Notes: generated from the sequence alone by a model not told the origin. A DNA stretch of 64,000 nt from Bacteroidales bacterium (GCA_029007825.1 JAQXIO010000032.1:41109-105108); one strand, 5' to 3'. Shown: positions 17,426 through 27,819, counted from the stretch's first letter. A program made the numbers and translations.

Positions 17426-18037
17426 ATGAAAATCATCGCTATAGGAATGAATTATACGGCTCATAATAAGGAGTTAAACTTCAAGACTCCGCAAGAGCCA
17501 ACACTTTTTATGAAAGCAGACTCATCGCTTCTCAAAAAGGGAACGCCTTTTTTTCTTCCTGATTTTTCTACAAATATTCAATACGAAGCTGAAGTCGTAG
17601 TAAAAATAAACCGTCTTGGCAAAAATATTTCTGAGAAATTTGCTCATAGATATTATGAAGAAGTTACCATCGGCATTGATTTCACTGCCCGCGATCTTCA
17701 GTCAAAACTCAGGGAGTCCGGATTACCTTGGGAAATTTCCAAATCTTTTGATAATTCAGCGGCTTTAGGGGATTTCATCTCTAAATCGGAAATTAAAGAT
17801 TTGAATAACCTGAATTTTCATCTGGACTTAAACGGGCAAACCGTCCAACAGGGAAACACTGGCAAAATGCTTTTTACAATCGATCAGATTATTGCTTATG
17901 CGAGCCGCTTTTTCACTTTAAAAATAGGTGATCTTATTTATACGGGAACCCCTGCGGGAGTAGGTCCCGTTAAAATCGGAGACCATCTGGAAGGATTCCT
18001 GGAAAACAGTAAATTATTAGATTTAAACATAAAATAG
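17426..18037 (+). CDS. Fumarylacetoacetate-hydrolase-family protein
   Basis: The protein has 203 residues from the ATG at 17426; the frame also runs back to a TTG at 17408, which is unlikely. The FAH C-terminal-domain pattern is clear: KIIAIGMNYTAHNKEL, EPTLFMKADSSL, the metal-binding YEAEVVVKI, TIGIDFTARDLQ and GDLIYTGTPAGVGPV. Family members include hydrolases, isomerases and oxaloacetate decarboxylases of the FAHD1 type, so the substrate cannot be assigned. It is 10 nt upstream of porU on the same strand and probably shares a transcript with the T9SS genes, although no functional link is evident. Confidence 0.88.
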   Translation: MKIIAIGMNYTAHNKELNFKTPQEPTLFMKADSSLLKKGTPFFLPDFSTNIQYEAEVVVKINRLGKNISEKFAHRYYEEVTIGIDFTARDLQSKLRESGLPWEISKSFDNSAALGDFISKSEIKDLNNLNFHLDLNGQTVQQGNTGKMLFTIDQIIAYASRFFTLKIGDLIYTGTPAGVGPVKIGDHLEGFLENSKLLDLNIK

Positions 18038-18047
18038 ATTCAGCAGA

Positions 18048-21000
18048 ATGAGCTTCCGCATAAAATATACTCTACTTGCAATATTTTTATCCGTTGCTTC
18101 CTATTCTTTCTGTATTGACGCCAGTCAATATGCGAATAGCTCCGCTTTATCTACGGGCAACTGGTTTAAAATGCAAATTAAAGAATCCGGAATATATAAG
18201 ATAACATATGAAGAACTAAAATCTCTCGGAATCAATAACCCCGATAATGTAGGAATATACGGTTACGGAGGTTTTCTTTTACCGGAATCATTCAAAGAGC
18301 CTTATATCGACGATCTTCCCGAAATAGCCATCTGGAAAGAAAAAGGAAACGATGGCGTTTTCGGAGCCGGAGATTATATCCTTTTTTACGGAAAGGGACT
18401 TATCCGTTGGAAGTATAATACAAAAGAAGGTGTTTTTGAACACACGAACAATCACTATTCGCAATACGCTTACTATTTCCTGCATGAAAAAGAAAATGAA
18501 AAAAGCAAAGAGATAACGAGCCAAAATGAAAATATTGATTTGACGACCTGCCTGAAAGCAGAAAACTTTGATGATTATTATCTTCACGAAAAAGACCTTA
18601 CATCGGTTTCTACTACAGGTCGTAACCTTTACGGCGAATTTTTCGGAACAACTACTTCCCAAAACTTCTCGGTCACTCTTAAAGGAATCGATACCGATTA
18701 TAACGGAAAAGTCTCATTAAGTTTTATAGCGAAAGCCTCTGTAAAACCAACTGTTTCATTATCAATAAACAACAATGAAATCATAAAATCAGAAATTGGT
18801 ATTTCTTCGGGAGAGTACCAGAACGCTGCCGGAATAAAAAAGATAGAAAATTGGGAAACCGAAAAAAAAGAGACAAATACCGTAAATATTAAGTACAGCA
18901 GAAGCGGGGACAAAAACGTGCATCTGGACTATTTCCGCATCCAATACAGGCGAAAGCTACAGCCCTATGCCGGATATACTTTTTTCCGCAATACCGATAA
19001 TATTGGAAATGATGTCCTATACACAATCAACAATGTGCCCGGCAATGTAATGATTTGGGACATATCAGCCGGAGAAACTCCGGTTCAGTTGGAAACGAAT
19101 ACAATAAATGAAACACAAAAAACCGTTTCCGTCAAAGGAAATCAATCTTTACGTGAATTAGTACTGATCGATAAAACAAAGAATTTTTTATCTGCAACGA
19201 AAATTGAGAAAATAGCAAACCAGGATTTACACGCATTGCCTTTTTGCGATATGATTATTATAGCTCCTCCTGCGTTTGTATCTTATGCTCAAAAATTAGC
19301 AGACGAACATAATATTCGTGACGGTTTGACTTGTATTGTGGTTACACCGGAAACAATCTATAATGAATTTTCATCCGGAACCCCTGATGCAACGGCTTAC
19401 CGCCGTTTTATAAAAATGTTTTACGATCGGGCCAATGCATCTGTTGATAATTTTGCCTTCGTTCCGAAACATTTATTACTATACGGAGACGGATCATATG
19501 ATAATCGCTTCATATCGAATGAATGGAAAAACATATCCAGTTCCAACTTTCTTCTGACATTTCAATCTGAAGAATCATTAAACGAAATTATCTCGTTCGT
19601 CTCGGATGACTATTTCGGATTCTTAGATGACAATGAAGGAACAGCCCTAACGGAAGACCTGCTCGATATCGGCATCGGCCGTTTTCCTGTCCGGACAGAT
19701 GCAGAAGCAAAAGCAGCATTAGAGAAAACCATTACTTATATGGATAATAAAACACTCGGAGAATGGAAAAATAATCTGGTATGGGTTGCCGACGACGGGA
19801 ATAGTTCTGATGGGTTCAACTATTATCATATGAGTAATTCTGAAATCCTTGCAACCTATACAGAAAAGAATCATCCGGAGTTTATTAATAATAAAATTAA
19901 TTTCGATGCTTTTAAAAAAGAGACTATAGGGGGAAAAGCTGCATATCCCGGAGCACGCGACAAACTTTACAAATTATTTAAAGACGGAGTTCTTCTATTT
20001 AATTATACCGGACATGGAGGAACTACTGCTCTTGCGGACGAAGGTATAGTTACCATGTCCGATATTGCAAAAAACATGAATCAACCCCAATGGCCTCTCT
20101 GGATTACTGCTGCCTGTGATTTTTGTAGGTTTGATGATGTTGCAACCTCTGCAGGCGAAGAAGTGTTTTTACACCCTACTGGTGCCGGAATTGCCTTATA
20201 TACGACAACCCGAGTTGTAAACGGAGCCCAAAACTTCAATCTTAACGAACAACTCATCCATAATATTTTTATGAGAAAAGGCGGCAAACGGCTTACTCTT
20301 GGAGAAATAATGAAAAACACAAAAAGAAGCTTAGGAAAAGATTACAATAAACTGAACTTCCTGCTGATCGGTGACCCGGCTTTGAAATTAGTTTATCCCG
20401 AATACCATGTAAAAATAACCCAAATTAACGGAATCAACGTAGACGAAGGAAGCACTATCAGTTTAAAAGCTCTTGAGACCATATCCATAGCAGGAGAAAT
20501 TCTCGATACGGAAGGAAAACTCGATCCTACATTTACGGGTGATTTTTATACAAAAATATTCGACAGTCAGCAAACCATAACCTGTTTGAACAATAATAAA
20601 AAGAATAATGCCTTTACTTACTCCGATTATTCGAATGTTTTATTTACCAATAAAGATTCTGTAAAAAACGGAAAATTTCAATTCACCTTCATTGTTCCTA
20701 AAGATATATCCTATTCGAATCAATCCGGAAAAATGAACTTTTATGCCAGCAAGGACGATGGAACACAAATAAAAGAAGCCCAAGGGGCCTTCCTTGATTT
20801 CATTGTTGGCGGAACGGTCGATGATATGGAAGACGACGGAACAGGTCCGGAAATCAAACAAATATATTTAAATGATTCATCGTTCGTATCAGGAGCGACT
20901 GTAAACGAATCCCCTCTTTTATTTTCACGGATCAGCGATAAAAATGGAATCAATATCAGTGGCAGCGGTATAGGTCATGATATAATCGTCCGGATCGACA

Positions 21001-21503
21001 ATGACCCAAATCTTACCTATAGTGTAAACGATTATTTCAAATTCCTTCCCGGCTCTTATCAGGAAGGATATATTTCATACTCTATTCCTGAACTTACAGA
21101 CGGTCAACACACACTGGAATTAACTGTTTGGAATTTATACAATAATGTATCCATTGAAAGTATCGATTTCAATGTAGAGAAAGGGCTGGACCCGGAGATC
21201 CTCGATTTTACCTTAGGGCGGAATCCTGTTAAAGAAAATGCAATTTTTAACATCCGTCACAATCGGCCAGAGACTAATATAGAAATAGGAATTTATGTTT
21301 ATAATCTTTCCGGAGCCCTTGTATGGGAACATCATGAACAAGGGGAATCATCGGCATTACAGGACTATACTATCAACTGGAATCTGATAACGAATAGCGG
21401 AGGAAGACTTAAACCTGGAATTTATTTAACGAAAGCGACATTAAATACCAACGGATCGAAAACCTCTTCAAAAACAAAAAAAATGGTTGTCTTAGCACAA
21501 TAA
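18048..21503 (+). CDS. porU: Type IX secretion system sortase PorU
   Basis: PorU is the surface cysteine protease of the T9SS that removes the C-terminal sorting domain from cargo and links cargo to A-LPS. The 1151-residue protein has a signal peptide ending near SYSFC and an N-terminal β-rich region. The gingipain-like C25 domain carries catalytic His656 (NYTGHGG) and Cys690 (ITAACDFC). The C-terminus (about 1070-1151), with SGALVWEHH and LKPGIYLTKA, resembles a T9SS sorting domain, as in known PorU proteins, where it is kept uncleaved. It is followed by porV after 35 nt. Length and order match the type system in Porphyromonas gingivalis. Confidence 0.95.
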   Translation: MSFRIKYTLLAIFLSVASYSFCIDASQYANSSALSTGNWFKMQIKESGIYKITYEELKSLGINNPDNVGIYGYGGFLLPESFKEPYIDDLPEIAIWKEKGNDGVFGAGDYILFYGKGLIRWKYNTKEGVFEHTNNHYSQYAYYFLHEKENEKSKEITSQNENIDLTTCLKAENFDDYYLHEKDLTSVSTTGRNLYGEFFGTTTSQNFSVTLKGIDTDYNGKVSLSFIAKASVKPTVSLSINNNEIIKSEIGISSGEYQNAAGIKKIENWETEKKETNTVNIKYSRSGDKNVHLDYFRIQYRRKLQPYAGYTFFRNTDNIGNDVLYTINNVPGNVMIWDISAGETPVQLETNTINETQKTVSVKGNQSLRELVLIDKTKNFLSATKIEKIANQDLHALPFCDMIIIAPPAFVSYAQKLADEHNIRDGLTCIVVTPETIYNEFSSGTPDATAYRRFIKMFYDRANASVDNFAFVPKHLLLYGDGSYDNRFISNEWKNISSSNFLLTFQSEESLNEIISFVSDDYFGFLDDNEGTALTEDLLDIGIGRFPVRTDAEAKAALEKTITYMDNKTLGEWKNNLVWVADDGNSSDGFNYYHMSNSEILATYTEKNHPEFINNKINFDAFKKETIGGKAAYPGARDKLYKLFKDGVLLFNYTGHGGTTALADEGIVTMSDIAKNMNQPQWPLWITAACDFCRFDDVATSAGEEVFLHPTGAGIALYTTTRVVNGAQNFNLNEQLIHNIFMRKGGKRLTLGEIMKNTKRSLGKDYNKLNFLLIGDPALKLVYPEYHVKITQINGINVDEGSTISLKALETISIAGEILDTEGKLDPTFTGDFYTKIFDSQQTITCLNNNKKNNAFTYSDYSNVLFTNKDSVKNGKFQFTFIVPKDISYSNQSGKMNFYASKDDGTQIKEAQGAFLDFIVGGTVDDMEDDGTGPEIKQIYLNDSSFVSGATVNESPLLFSRISDKNGINISGSGIGHDIIVRIDNDPNLTYSVNDYFKFLPGSYQEGYISYSIPELTDGQHTLELTVWNLYNNVSIESIDFNVEKGLDPEILDFTLGRNPVKENAIFNIRHNRPETNIEIGIYVYNLSGALVWEHHEQGESSALQDYTINWNLITNSGGRLKPGIYLTKATLNTNGSKTSSKTKKMVVLAQ

Positions 21504-21538
21504 GAAAGGATAGATTCTGTTTATTGTAAAACACGGAT

Positions 21539-22747
21539 ATGAAAATAAAAAGAGTAATGGAGAAACATTCCAATCAGATCAGCCGGACACTGGCAATATT
21601 ATTCACTTTGTTATTTTGTCTGCATCTTGAGGCGAAAACCGATAAAGATATGGAGATGTTTAACCCTATTAGTACACAAGTCCCATCACTTACGATTGCT
21701 CCTGATGCCAGAGGGGGAGGTATGGGTGACGTAGGTGCAGCGACCACCCCCGATGTCAATTCGCAATACTGGAATCCTGCTAAATATGCTTTTGCTTACA
21801 GTAAAGGAGGCTTTTCAGTCTCTTATACTCCTTGGTTGCGCAAATTGGTAAACGATATAAATCTGGTTTATGCCGCAGGATATTTTAAACCAGGTAGTTC
21901 CGATCTTCAGGCAATCGGTGCATCGTTGCGTTACTTCTCAATGGGAGAAATACAACAAACCGACGATGGTGGAGCTTACCTGAATACGGTAAGCCCCTAT
22001 GAAATGGCCTTCGATTTAAGTTATTCTAGAAAATTAGGCGAACGATTTTCCGGTGCCGTAGCCATTCGTTATATCCGTTCGGATATGGGTTCGGGAGATG
22101 ACGCCCGCACTCCCGGAAACGCTTTTGCTGCAGACATAGCAGGATATTATACCGATTATGTCGTAATCGGAAGCAGTGAATGTCAGGTAGGCTTTGGTTT
22201 CAATATCTCAAATATAGGGACCAAAATTTCCTTTGACGGAGGAAATACGAGTGGTTTTATCCCCACCAATCTTCGTTTAGGTGGTTCTCTCTATTTTCCG
22301 TTCGATGATTATAATATGATGTCTATAAATCTGGATCTGAATAAATATTTGGTTCCGACTCCACCTGTTAAGGGTGTAGACGAATCGGATGCCGATTATC
22401 AGGAAAAACTTGAAAAATACAATAATACATCTTCGATTGCAAGTATTTTCAAATCTTTCGGCGATGCACCAGGAGGATTCAAAGAAGAGTTACAGGAAAT
22501 TATGGTTTCCGTCGGAGCTGAATACAGTTACAACGATCAGTTTTTTGTACGTGGCGGTTACTATCATGAAAGCCAGAATAAGGGAAACCGGAAATATTTT
22601 ACAGTAGGTGCAGGATTTAAAATGAGCATTTTCCAACTGGATGCTGCCTACCTGATTTCTACCGTACAATCAAACCCATTAGACCAGACTCTTCGTTTCT
22701 CCTTAAGTTTCGACATGGATGGAATAAAAGATTTATTTAAACGATAA
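21539..22747 (+). CDS. porV: Type IX secretion outer-membrane protein PorV (LptO)
   Basis: PorV is a β-barrel shuttle that binds cargo sorting domains at the translocon and carries them to the PorU attachment complex. The 402-residue protein has an N-terminal signal peptide (about 1-34) and the diagnostic start of the mature protein, PSLTIAPDARGGGMGDVGAA then DVNSQYWNPAKYAF. It ends in strand-like SFDMDGIKDLFKR. The start ATG at 21539 is followed by a second ATG six codons later; either could be used. It lies between porU and ispF and is probably co-transcribed with both. Confidence 0.95.
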   Translation: MKIKRVMEKHSNQISRTLAILFTLLFCLHLEAKTDKDMEMFNPISTQVPSLTIAPDARGGGMGDVGAATTPDVNSQYWNPAKYAFAYSKGGFSVSYTPWLRKLVNDINLVYAAGYFKPGSSDLQAIGASLRYFSMGEIQQTDDGGAYLNTVSPYEMAFDLSYSRKLGERFSGAVAIRYIRSDMGSGDDARTPGNAFAADIAGYYTDYVVIGSSECQVGFGFNISNIGTKISFDGGNTSGFIPTNLRLGGSLYFPFDDYNMMSINLDLNKYLVPTPPVKGVDESDADYQEKLEKYNNTSSIASIFKSFGDAPGGFKEELQEIMVSVGAEYSYNDQFFVRGGYYHESQNKGNRKYFTVGAGFKMSIFQLDAAYLISTVQSNPLDQTLRFSLSFDMDGIKDLFKR

Positions 22748-22749
22748 AA

Positions 22750-23232
22750 ATGAAAATACGGACAGGTTTCGGATTTGATGTCCACCGTTTAGTAAAAGAT
22801 CGGGAACTCTGGTTAGGCGGAATTAAAATAGATCATACCAAAGGGCTTTTAGGACATTCGGATGCCGACGTGCTCATTCATGCTATTTGCGATGCATTGC
22901 TAGGAGCCGCAGGACTAAGAGATATCGGATTCCATTTCCCGGATAATGCAAACGAATATAAAAATATCGACAGTAAGATATTACTTGCCCGATGCGCAGA
23001 ATTACTGGATAAAAAAGGCTGGAAGATAGAAAATATTGACTCTACGATTTGTGCCGAAAAGCCTAAATTAAATCCGCATATACCAGCCATGCAAAACATT
23101 CTTGCTTCCATTTTGAATATAGAAGAAGAATGTATTTCCATAAAGGCAACAACTACAGAACAACTCGGCTATACGGGAAGAGAAGAAGGTATTTCCGCTT
23201 ATGCTGTCACCTTATTAAGAAATGGCAAATAG
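22750..23232 (+). CDS. ispF: 2-C-methyl-D-erythritol 2,4-cyclodiphosphate synthase
   Basis: IspF makes the cyclic diphosphate intermediate of the MEP isoprenoid pathway. The 160-residue protein has the zinc-site DVHR (D8, H10), HSDADVLIHAI with its His, and the conserved TTTEQLGYTGREEGISAYA near the C-terminus. It starts 2 nt after the porV stop. To my knowledge the same porU-porV-ispF order occurs in P. gingivalis, so this looks like a conserved linkage rather than a functional need. Confidence 0.96.
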   Translation: MKIRTGFGFDVHRLVKDRELWLGGIKIDHTKGLLGHSDADVLIHAICDALLGAAGLRDIGFHFPDNANEYKNIDSKILLARCAELLDKKGWKIENIDSTICAEKPKLNPHIPAMQNILASILNIEEECISIKATTTEQLGYTGREEGISAYAVTLLRNGK

Positions 23233-23340
23233 CTCTCTACTCAACTATTCAATTTGAAGCAATAATCAGATTAAAAATAACTATTTGTCACAAAAAATCT
23301 AAAATAAAGCCTTTTATGAGTCTATTTAAAAGGAAATTAC

Positions 23341-23348
23341 TATCTTTG
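23341..23348 (+). promoter_or_regulatory. -7 box of carA-carB
   Basis: TATCTTTG (perfect TAnnTTTG) lies about 100-115 nt before carA, leaving a leader of about 90-110 nt with a hairpin and a small upstream frame. A -33 TTTG at 19 nt is not seen. Confidence 0.5.
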
Positions 23349-23393
23349 TACGGTTAATCAAACGTACACTTTCTACCGAACATTAGCCACACA

Positions 23394-23417
23394 CAGATAA
23401 AGCAGCGTGCTTATCTG
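23394..23417 (+). promoter_or_regulatory. Leader hairpin upstream of carA
   Basis: CAGATAA (23394-23400) pairs with TTATCTG (23411-23417); the inner GCA/TGC continues the stem with one bulged A. It has no T run, so it is not a standard terminator. A 13-codon open frame (23427-23468, MFKYLVVCKKKDL) follows and overlaps the ATG at 23465. Control of carAB through this leader is inferred only. Confidence 0.35.
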
Positions 23418-23446
23418 AAAAACAAAATGTTTAAATACCTCGTTGT

Positions 23447-24523
23447 ATGCAAAAAGAAAGACCTATGAAATTAGTCCTCGACGACGGGACTGTATTTTAC
23501 GGGAAATCATTTGGGTATGAAGGTGCGGCCTCAGGTGAGGTTGTCTTTAATACCGCCATGGTAGGTTACCCCGAAAGTTTAACAGACCCGTCTTATTCCG
23601 GGCAGATACTGGCAGTCACCTTTCCCCTGATCGGGAACTACGGTGTTCCGGAATCTTCCATTACAAATTCTCTATCGGCCTTTTACGAATCGGAAAAGAT
23701 TCAAGTAAGAGGCCTTATTATTTCTGACTACTCTTTTGAATACAGCCACTGGAATGCAGATAGAAGCCTCGGGGAATGGCTAAACGAAAACAAGATCACC
23801 GGCATATACGGCATCGACACCCGGGAGCTAACAAAAACTTTACGGGAAAAAGGTTCAATGCTCGGAAAAATTGTATTCGAAAACGAAAATGAAATCGAAC
23901 AATATGACCCGAATCTCGAAAACCAGGTTGCAATGGTCAGTTGTAAAGAGATTATTCGTTATGGTTCCGGCTCAAAGAAAGTTGTAATGGTTGATTGCGG
24001 AGTAAAACACAACATTCTCCGTTGTCTCTTAAAACGGGATGTAGAACTCATAAGAGTTCCCTGGGATTATGATTTCAACACTTTAGAATACGATGGTCTC
24101 TTTATATCGAACGGTCCGGGAAACCCCGAACATTGTGAAATTACCGTCAATAATATAAAAAAAGCAATGGATGGTAATAAACCCATTTTCGGTATTTGCA
24201 TGGGGAACCAACTTTTATCTAAAGCAGGGGGAGCAAAAACCTACAAATTAAAATACGGACACCGAAGCCATAACCAACCTGTTCAAATGGTAAATACCAA
24301 CAGGTGTTTTATCACTTCGCAAAATCACGGTTTTGCCGTCGATAATAATACACTTGGAAAAGAATGGGAACCGCTCTTTATAAATATGAACGACGGAACG
24401 AACGAAGGAATCCGGCATAAAACAAAACCCTATTTCTCGGCTCAGTTTCATCCGGAAGCCTCCAGCGGACCTACCGACACCGAATTCCTTTTCGATGACT
24501 TCATTCAACTTATGAACAAATAA
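23447..24523 (+). CDS. carA: Carbamoyl-phosphate synthase, small (glutaminase) subunit
   Basis: CarA supplies ammonia from glutamine for carbamoyl phosphate (pyrimidine and arginine synthesis). It has 358 residues from the ATG at 23447, or 352 from the ATG at 23465 (MKLVLDDG), which looks more like the family start. N-terminal CPSase_sm: LDDGTVFYGKSFGYEG and FNTAMVGYPESLTDPSY. C-terminal class I amidotransferase: nucleophile Cys in FGICMGNQLL (Asn replaces the usual His of GHQ), and the His/Glu pair in QFHPEASSGP. It is followed by carB after 14 nt. Confidence 0.96.
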   Translation: MQKERPMKLVLDDGTVFYGKSFGYEGAASGEVVFNTAMVGYPESLTDPSYSGQILAVTFPLIGNYGVPESSITNSLSAFYESEKIQVRGLIISDYSFEYSHWNADRSLGEWLNENKITGIYGIDTRELTKTLREKGSMLGKIVFENENEIEQYDPNLENQVAMVSCKEIIRYGSGSKKVVMVDCGVKHNILRCLLKRDVELIRVPWDYDFNTLEYDGLFISNGPGNPEHCEITVNNIKKAMDGNKPIFGICMGNQLLSKAGGAKTYKLKYGHRSHNQPVQMVNTNRCFITSQNHGFAVDNNTLGKEWEPLFINMNDGTNEGIRHKTKPYFSAQFHPEASSGPTDTEFLFDDFIQLMNK

Positions 24524-24537
24524 TACGCTCTATCCCC

Positions 24538-27500
24538 ATGCCAATAAATAAAAAGATAAAAAAAATATTGCTTCTCGGCTCAGGAGCCTTAAAAATAGGA
24601 GAGGCAGGAGAATTTGACTACTCAGGTTCACAAGCACTAAAAGCCCTACGCGAAGAAGGAATTAAGACGGTACTGATCAATCCTAATATTGCAACGGTAC
24701 AAACCTCTGAAGGTGTAGCCGATAAAATCTATTTTCTCCCAGTCACACCATATTTTGTTGAAAAAGTAATACAAAAAGAGCAACCGGACGGCATCCTGTT
24801 ATCATTCGGGGGCCAAACAGCTCTCAATTGCGGCGTGAAATTATATCAATCGGGTGTACTCGAAAAATATAACGTAAAAGTCCTGGGAACTCCGGTACAA
24901 TCAATTATCGATACGGAAGACCGGGAACTTTTTGTCAAAAAACTCGATCAAATAGACGTAAAAACAATAAAAAGTCATGCCGTCGAAAATATCGAAGACG
25001 CATTAAAAGCAGCCAATGAACTCGGATATCCTATCATCATACGTGCGGCATATGCTCTCGGAGGTTTAGGCAGTGGATTCTGCAATACCCCCGAGGAGCT
25101 ACAAAAAATGGCAGAAAAAGCTCTTTCTTATTCAAATCAACTATTAGTAGAGAAATCACTAAAAGGTTGGAAAGAGATCGAATATGAAGTTGTACGCGAT
25201 GCATACGATAATTGCATTACCGTATGCAATATGGAAAACTTTGATCCCCTGGGTATTCATACCGGAGAAAGCATCGTCGTTGCACCGTCACAAACACTTA
25301 CGAACAGTGAATATCACAAACTTCGGGAACTGGCTGTCCGTATTATACGCCATATCGGAATTATAGGTGAATGCAATGTACAATACGCATTCGATCCTGA
25401 ATCGGAAGATTACCGGGTAATAGAAGTAAACGCTCGCCTTAGCCGTTCTTCGGCACTGGCATCAAAAGCCACAGGGTACCCTCTGGCTTTCGTTGCAGCT
25501 AAACTTGCATTAGGCTACGGATTATTCGAACTGAAAAATTCTGTTACAAAAACGACCTCAGCCTTTTTCGAACCGGCCCTCGACTACATTGTCTGTAAAA
25601 TTCCACGGTGGGACCTCGGAAAATTCCACGGCGTCTCAAAAGAAATCGGCTCCAGCATGAAATCAGTCGGTGAGGTAATGGCTATAGGCCGTACCTTTGA
25701 AGAAGCGATCCAGAAAGGCTTACGAATGATCTCGCAAGGAATGCATGGGTTTGTCGCTAATAAAACCTTAGAAACCGATGATTTAGACAAAGCCTTAAGT
25801 TCACCTACAGATAAACGTATTTTCATGATTGAACAAGCCTTTAATAAAGGATATAGTATTGAAGATATCCATCAGTTAACAAAAATAGACCGGTGGTTCC
25901 TGCAAAAACTTCATTATATCTATAATTGCAGTGTTCAATTAGAAAAATACAACACTATAAAAGAGATTCCCCCCGATTTGCTAAAAAAGGCAAAACAGAT
26001 GGGATTCTCAGATTTTCAGATTGCCAAACTAGTCGAAAAAAAATCTGCAGATTTAGAGGAGACAAGCAAAAAAGTACGCAAATACCGTAAAGAATTGGGA
26101 ATCGTTCCTGTCGTAAAACAGATAGATACCCTTGCTGCAGAATACCCTGCTCAGACCAATTACCTCTATCTTACCTACAACGGAAACTCAAACGATGTAA
26201 AATATCTCGGAGACCACCGTTCGGTTATCGTTCTCGGATCTGGAGCCTATCGCATCGGTTCATCCGTCGAATTTGACTGGTGCTCGGTAAATGCCCTGCA
26301 AGCAATCCGAAAAGCAGGATGGCGTTCCGTTATGATCAACTATAATCCTGAAACGGTCTCGACCGATTATGATATGTGCGACCGCCTCTATTTCGACGAA
26401 CTTACATTCGAACGTGTAATGGATATCATCGAATTGGAAAATCCTCACGGCGTTATATTATCCGTAGGCGGCCAAATACCCAATAACCTGGCTACGAGGC
26501 TTGATACCGAATCCGTCAATATATTGGGCACATCTGCAACCAGTATTGATAATGCTGAAAACCGACATAAATTTTCTGCTATGCTCGACCGGTTGCAAAT
26601 CGACCAACCGAGATGGAAAGAGTTAAGTTCACTGGACGACATTCACAACTTTGTAAATGAAGTCGGTTACCCGGTCCTGGTACGTCCATCGTATGTTCTT
26701 TCGGGTGCGGCGATGAACGTATGTTCCAATGATCAGGAACTGGAAAACTTCTTACAATTAGCGGCAAATGTTTCAAAAAAATATCCGGTAGTCGTTTCAG
26801 AATTTATCCAGCAGGCAAAAGAGATCGAAATTGATGCAGTAGCAAAAAACGGAGAAATTGTGATGTATGCGATTTCCGAACACATCGAATTCGCCGGTGT
26901 CCATTCAGGGGATGCGACAATACAATTTCCTCCCCAGAAACTATACGTTGAATCGGTGCGGCGTATAAAGAAAATAGCAAGGCAGATTGCCCAGGAATTA
27001 AATATATCAGGGCCTTTCAATATTCAATTTCTTGCCAAGGACAACGATATAAAAGTAATAGAATGTAATCTTAGAGCCTCCAGAAGCTTTCCGTTTGTAT
27101 CAAAGATTCTAAAAATCAACTTTATCGAACTGGCGGCAAACATCATGCTGGGAATAGAAGTCGAGGCTCCTAATAAAAATGAGTTCGACCTCGATTATGT
27201 AGGAATCAAAGCCTCCCAATTTTCTTTCTCACGCCTGCAAAAAGCAGATCCGGTTCTGGGAGTAGATATGGTCTCTACCGGAGAAGTGGGTTGTATAGGA
27301 GACGGTACTTATGAGGCCGTTCTGAAATCCATGCTTTCGGTCGGTTATACCATTCCTGAAAAAAATATTCTTTTCTCTACCGGCCCTACTAAGACCAAGA
27401 CCGAACTCCTGGAATCGGCGCGCATGCTTTACGAAAAAGGTTATAACCTTTTCAGCACGGCAGGAACACACAAGTTCTTTGCGGAAAATGGTATCCCAAG

Positions 27501-27762
27501 TACATTAGTTTACTGGCCAAGCGATAATAAAAACCCTTCGGCTTTAGAGATGATCCGGGAAAAGAAACTCGATATGGTAATTAATATTCCTAAAAATTAT
27601 ACTCAGGGCGAATTAAAGAATGGATATCAAATACGACGGGCTGCAATCGATTTCAATGTGCCTCTCATTACGAACGCCCGGCTTGCTTCGATTTTCATCC
27701 ATGCTTTTTGCACAATGACACAAGACGAGATAAAAATCAAAAGCTGGGATGAATATAAATAA
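24538..27762 (+). CDS. carB: Carbamoyl-phosphate synthase, large subunit
   Basis: CarB forms carbamoyl phosphate from bicarbonate, ammonia and two ATP. The 1074-residue protein has the duplicated architecture: a first ATP-grasp half beginning with LLLGSGALKIGEAGEFDYSG, a second half beginning with VIVLGSGAYRIGSSVEFDWC, and a C-terminal methylglyoxal-synthase-like regulatory domain (about 945-1074). Both halves keep the glycine-rich and NARLSRSSALASKATGYP-type metal/ATP stretches; the second reads CNLRASRSFPFVSK. It is co-transcribed with carA. A hairpin at 27788-27819 follows the stop. Confidence 0.97.
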   Translation: MPINKKIKKILLLGSGALKIGEAGEFDYSGSQALKALREEGIKTVLINPNIATVQTSEGVADKIYFLPVTPYFVEKVIQKEQPDGILLSFGGQTALNCGVKLYQSGVLEKYNVKVLGTPVQSIIDTEDRELFVKKLDQIDVKTIKSHAVENIEDALKAANELGYPIIIRAAYALGGLGSGFCNTPEELQKMAEKALSYSNQLLVEKSLKGWKEIEYEVVRDAYDNCITVCNMENFDPLGIHTGESIVVAPSQTLTNSEYHKLRELAVRIIRHIGIIGECNVQYAFDPESEDYRVIEVNARLSRSSALASKATGYPLAFVAAKLALGYGLFELKNSVTKTTSAFFEPALDYIVCKIPRWDLGKFHGVSKEIGSSMKSVGEVMAIGRTFEEAIQKGLRMISQGMHGFVANKTLETDDLDKALSSPTDKRIFMIEQAFNKGYSIEDIHQLTKIDRWFLQKLHYIYNCSVQLEKYNTIKEIPPDLLKKAKQMGFSDFQIAKLVEKKSADLEETSKKVRKYRKELGIVPVVKQIDTLAAEYPAQTNYLYLTYNGNSNDVKYLGDHRSVIVLGSGAYRIGSSVEFDWCSVNALQAIRKAGWRSVMINYNPETVSTDYDMCDRLYFDELTFERVMDIIELENPHGVILSVGGQIPNNLATRLDTESVNILGTSATSIDNAENRHKFSAMLDRLQIDQPRWKELSSLDDIHNFVNEVGYPVLVRPSYVLSGAAMNVCSNDQELENFLQLAANVSKKYPVVVSEFIQQAKEIEIDAVAKNGEIVMYAISEHIEFAGVHSGDATIQFPPQKLYVESVRRIKKIARQIAQELNISGPFNIQFLAKDNDIKVIECNLRASRSFPFVSKILKINFIELAANIMLGIEVEAPNKNEFDLDYVGIKASQFSFSRLQKADPVLGVDMVSTGEVGCIGDGTYEAVLKSMLSVGYTIPEKNILFSTGPTKTKTELLESARMLYEKGYNLFSTAGTHKFFAENGIPSTLVYWPSDNKNPSALEMIREKKLDMVINIPKNYTQGELKNGYQIRRAAIDFNVPLITNARLASIFIHAFCTMTQDEIKIKSWDEYK

Positions 27763-27787
27763 AAACCTGATTGACTAATTAATAAAA

Positions 27788-27819
27788 AAGGGGCATTCAG
27801 TTGATTCTGGACGCCCCTT
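27788..27819. terminator. Bidirectional terminator between carB and the GH127-like gene
   Basis: AAGGGGC (27788-27794) pairs with GCCCCTT (27813-27819). On the minus strand the stem is followed by a T run, strong for the GH127-like gene; on the plus strand the tail is weaker (CTCTGTTTTAT). Confidence 0.7.
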
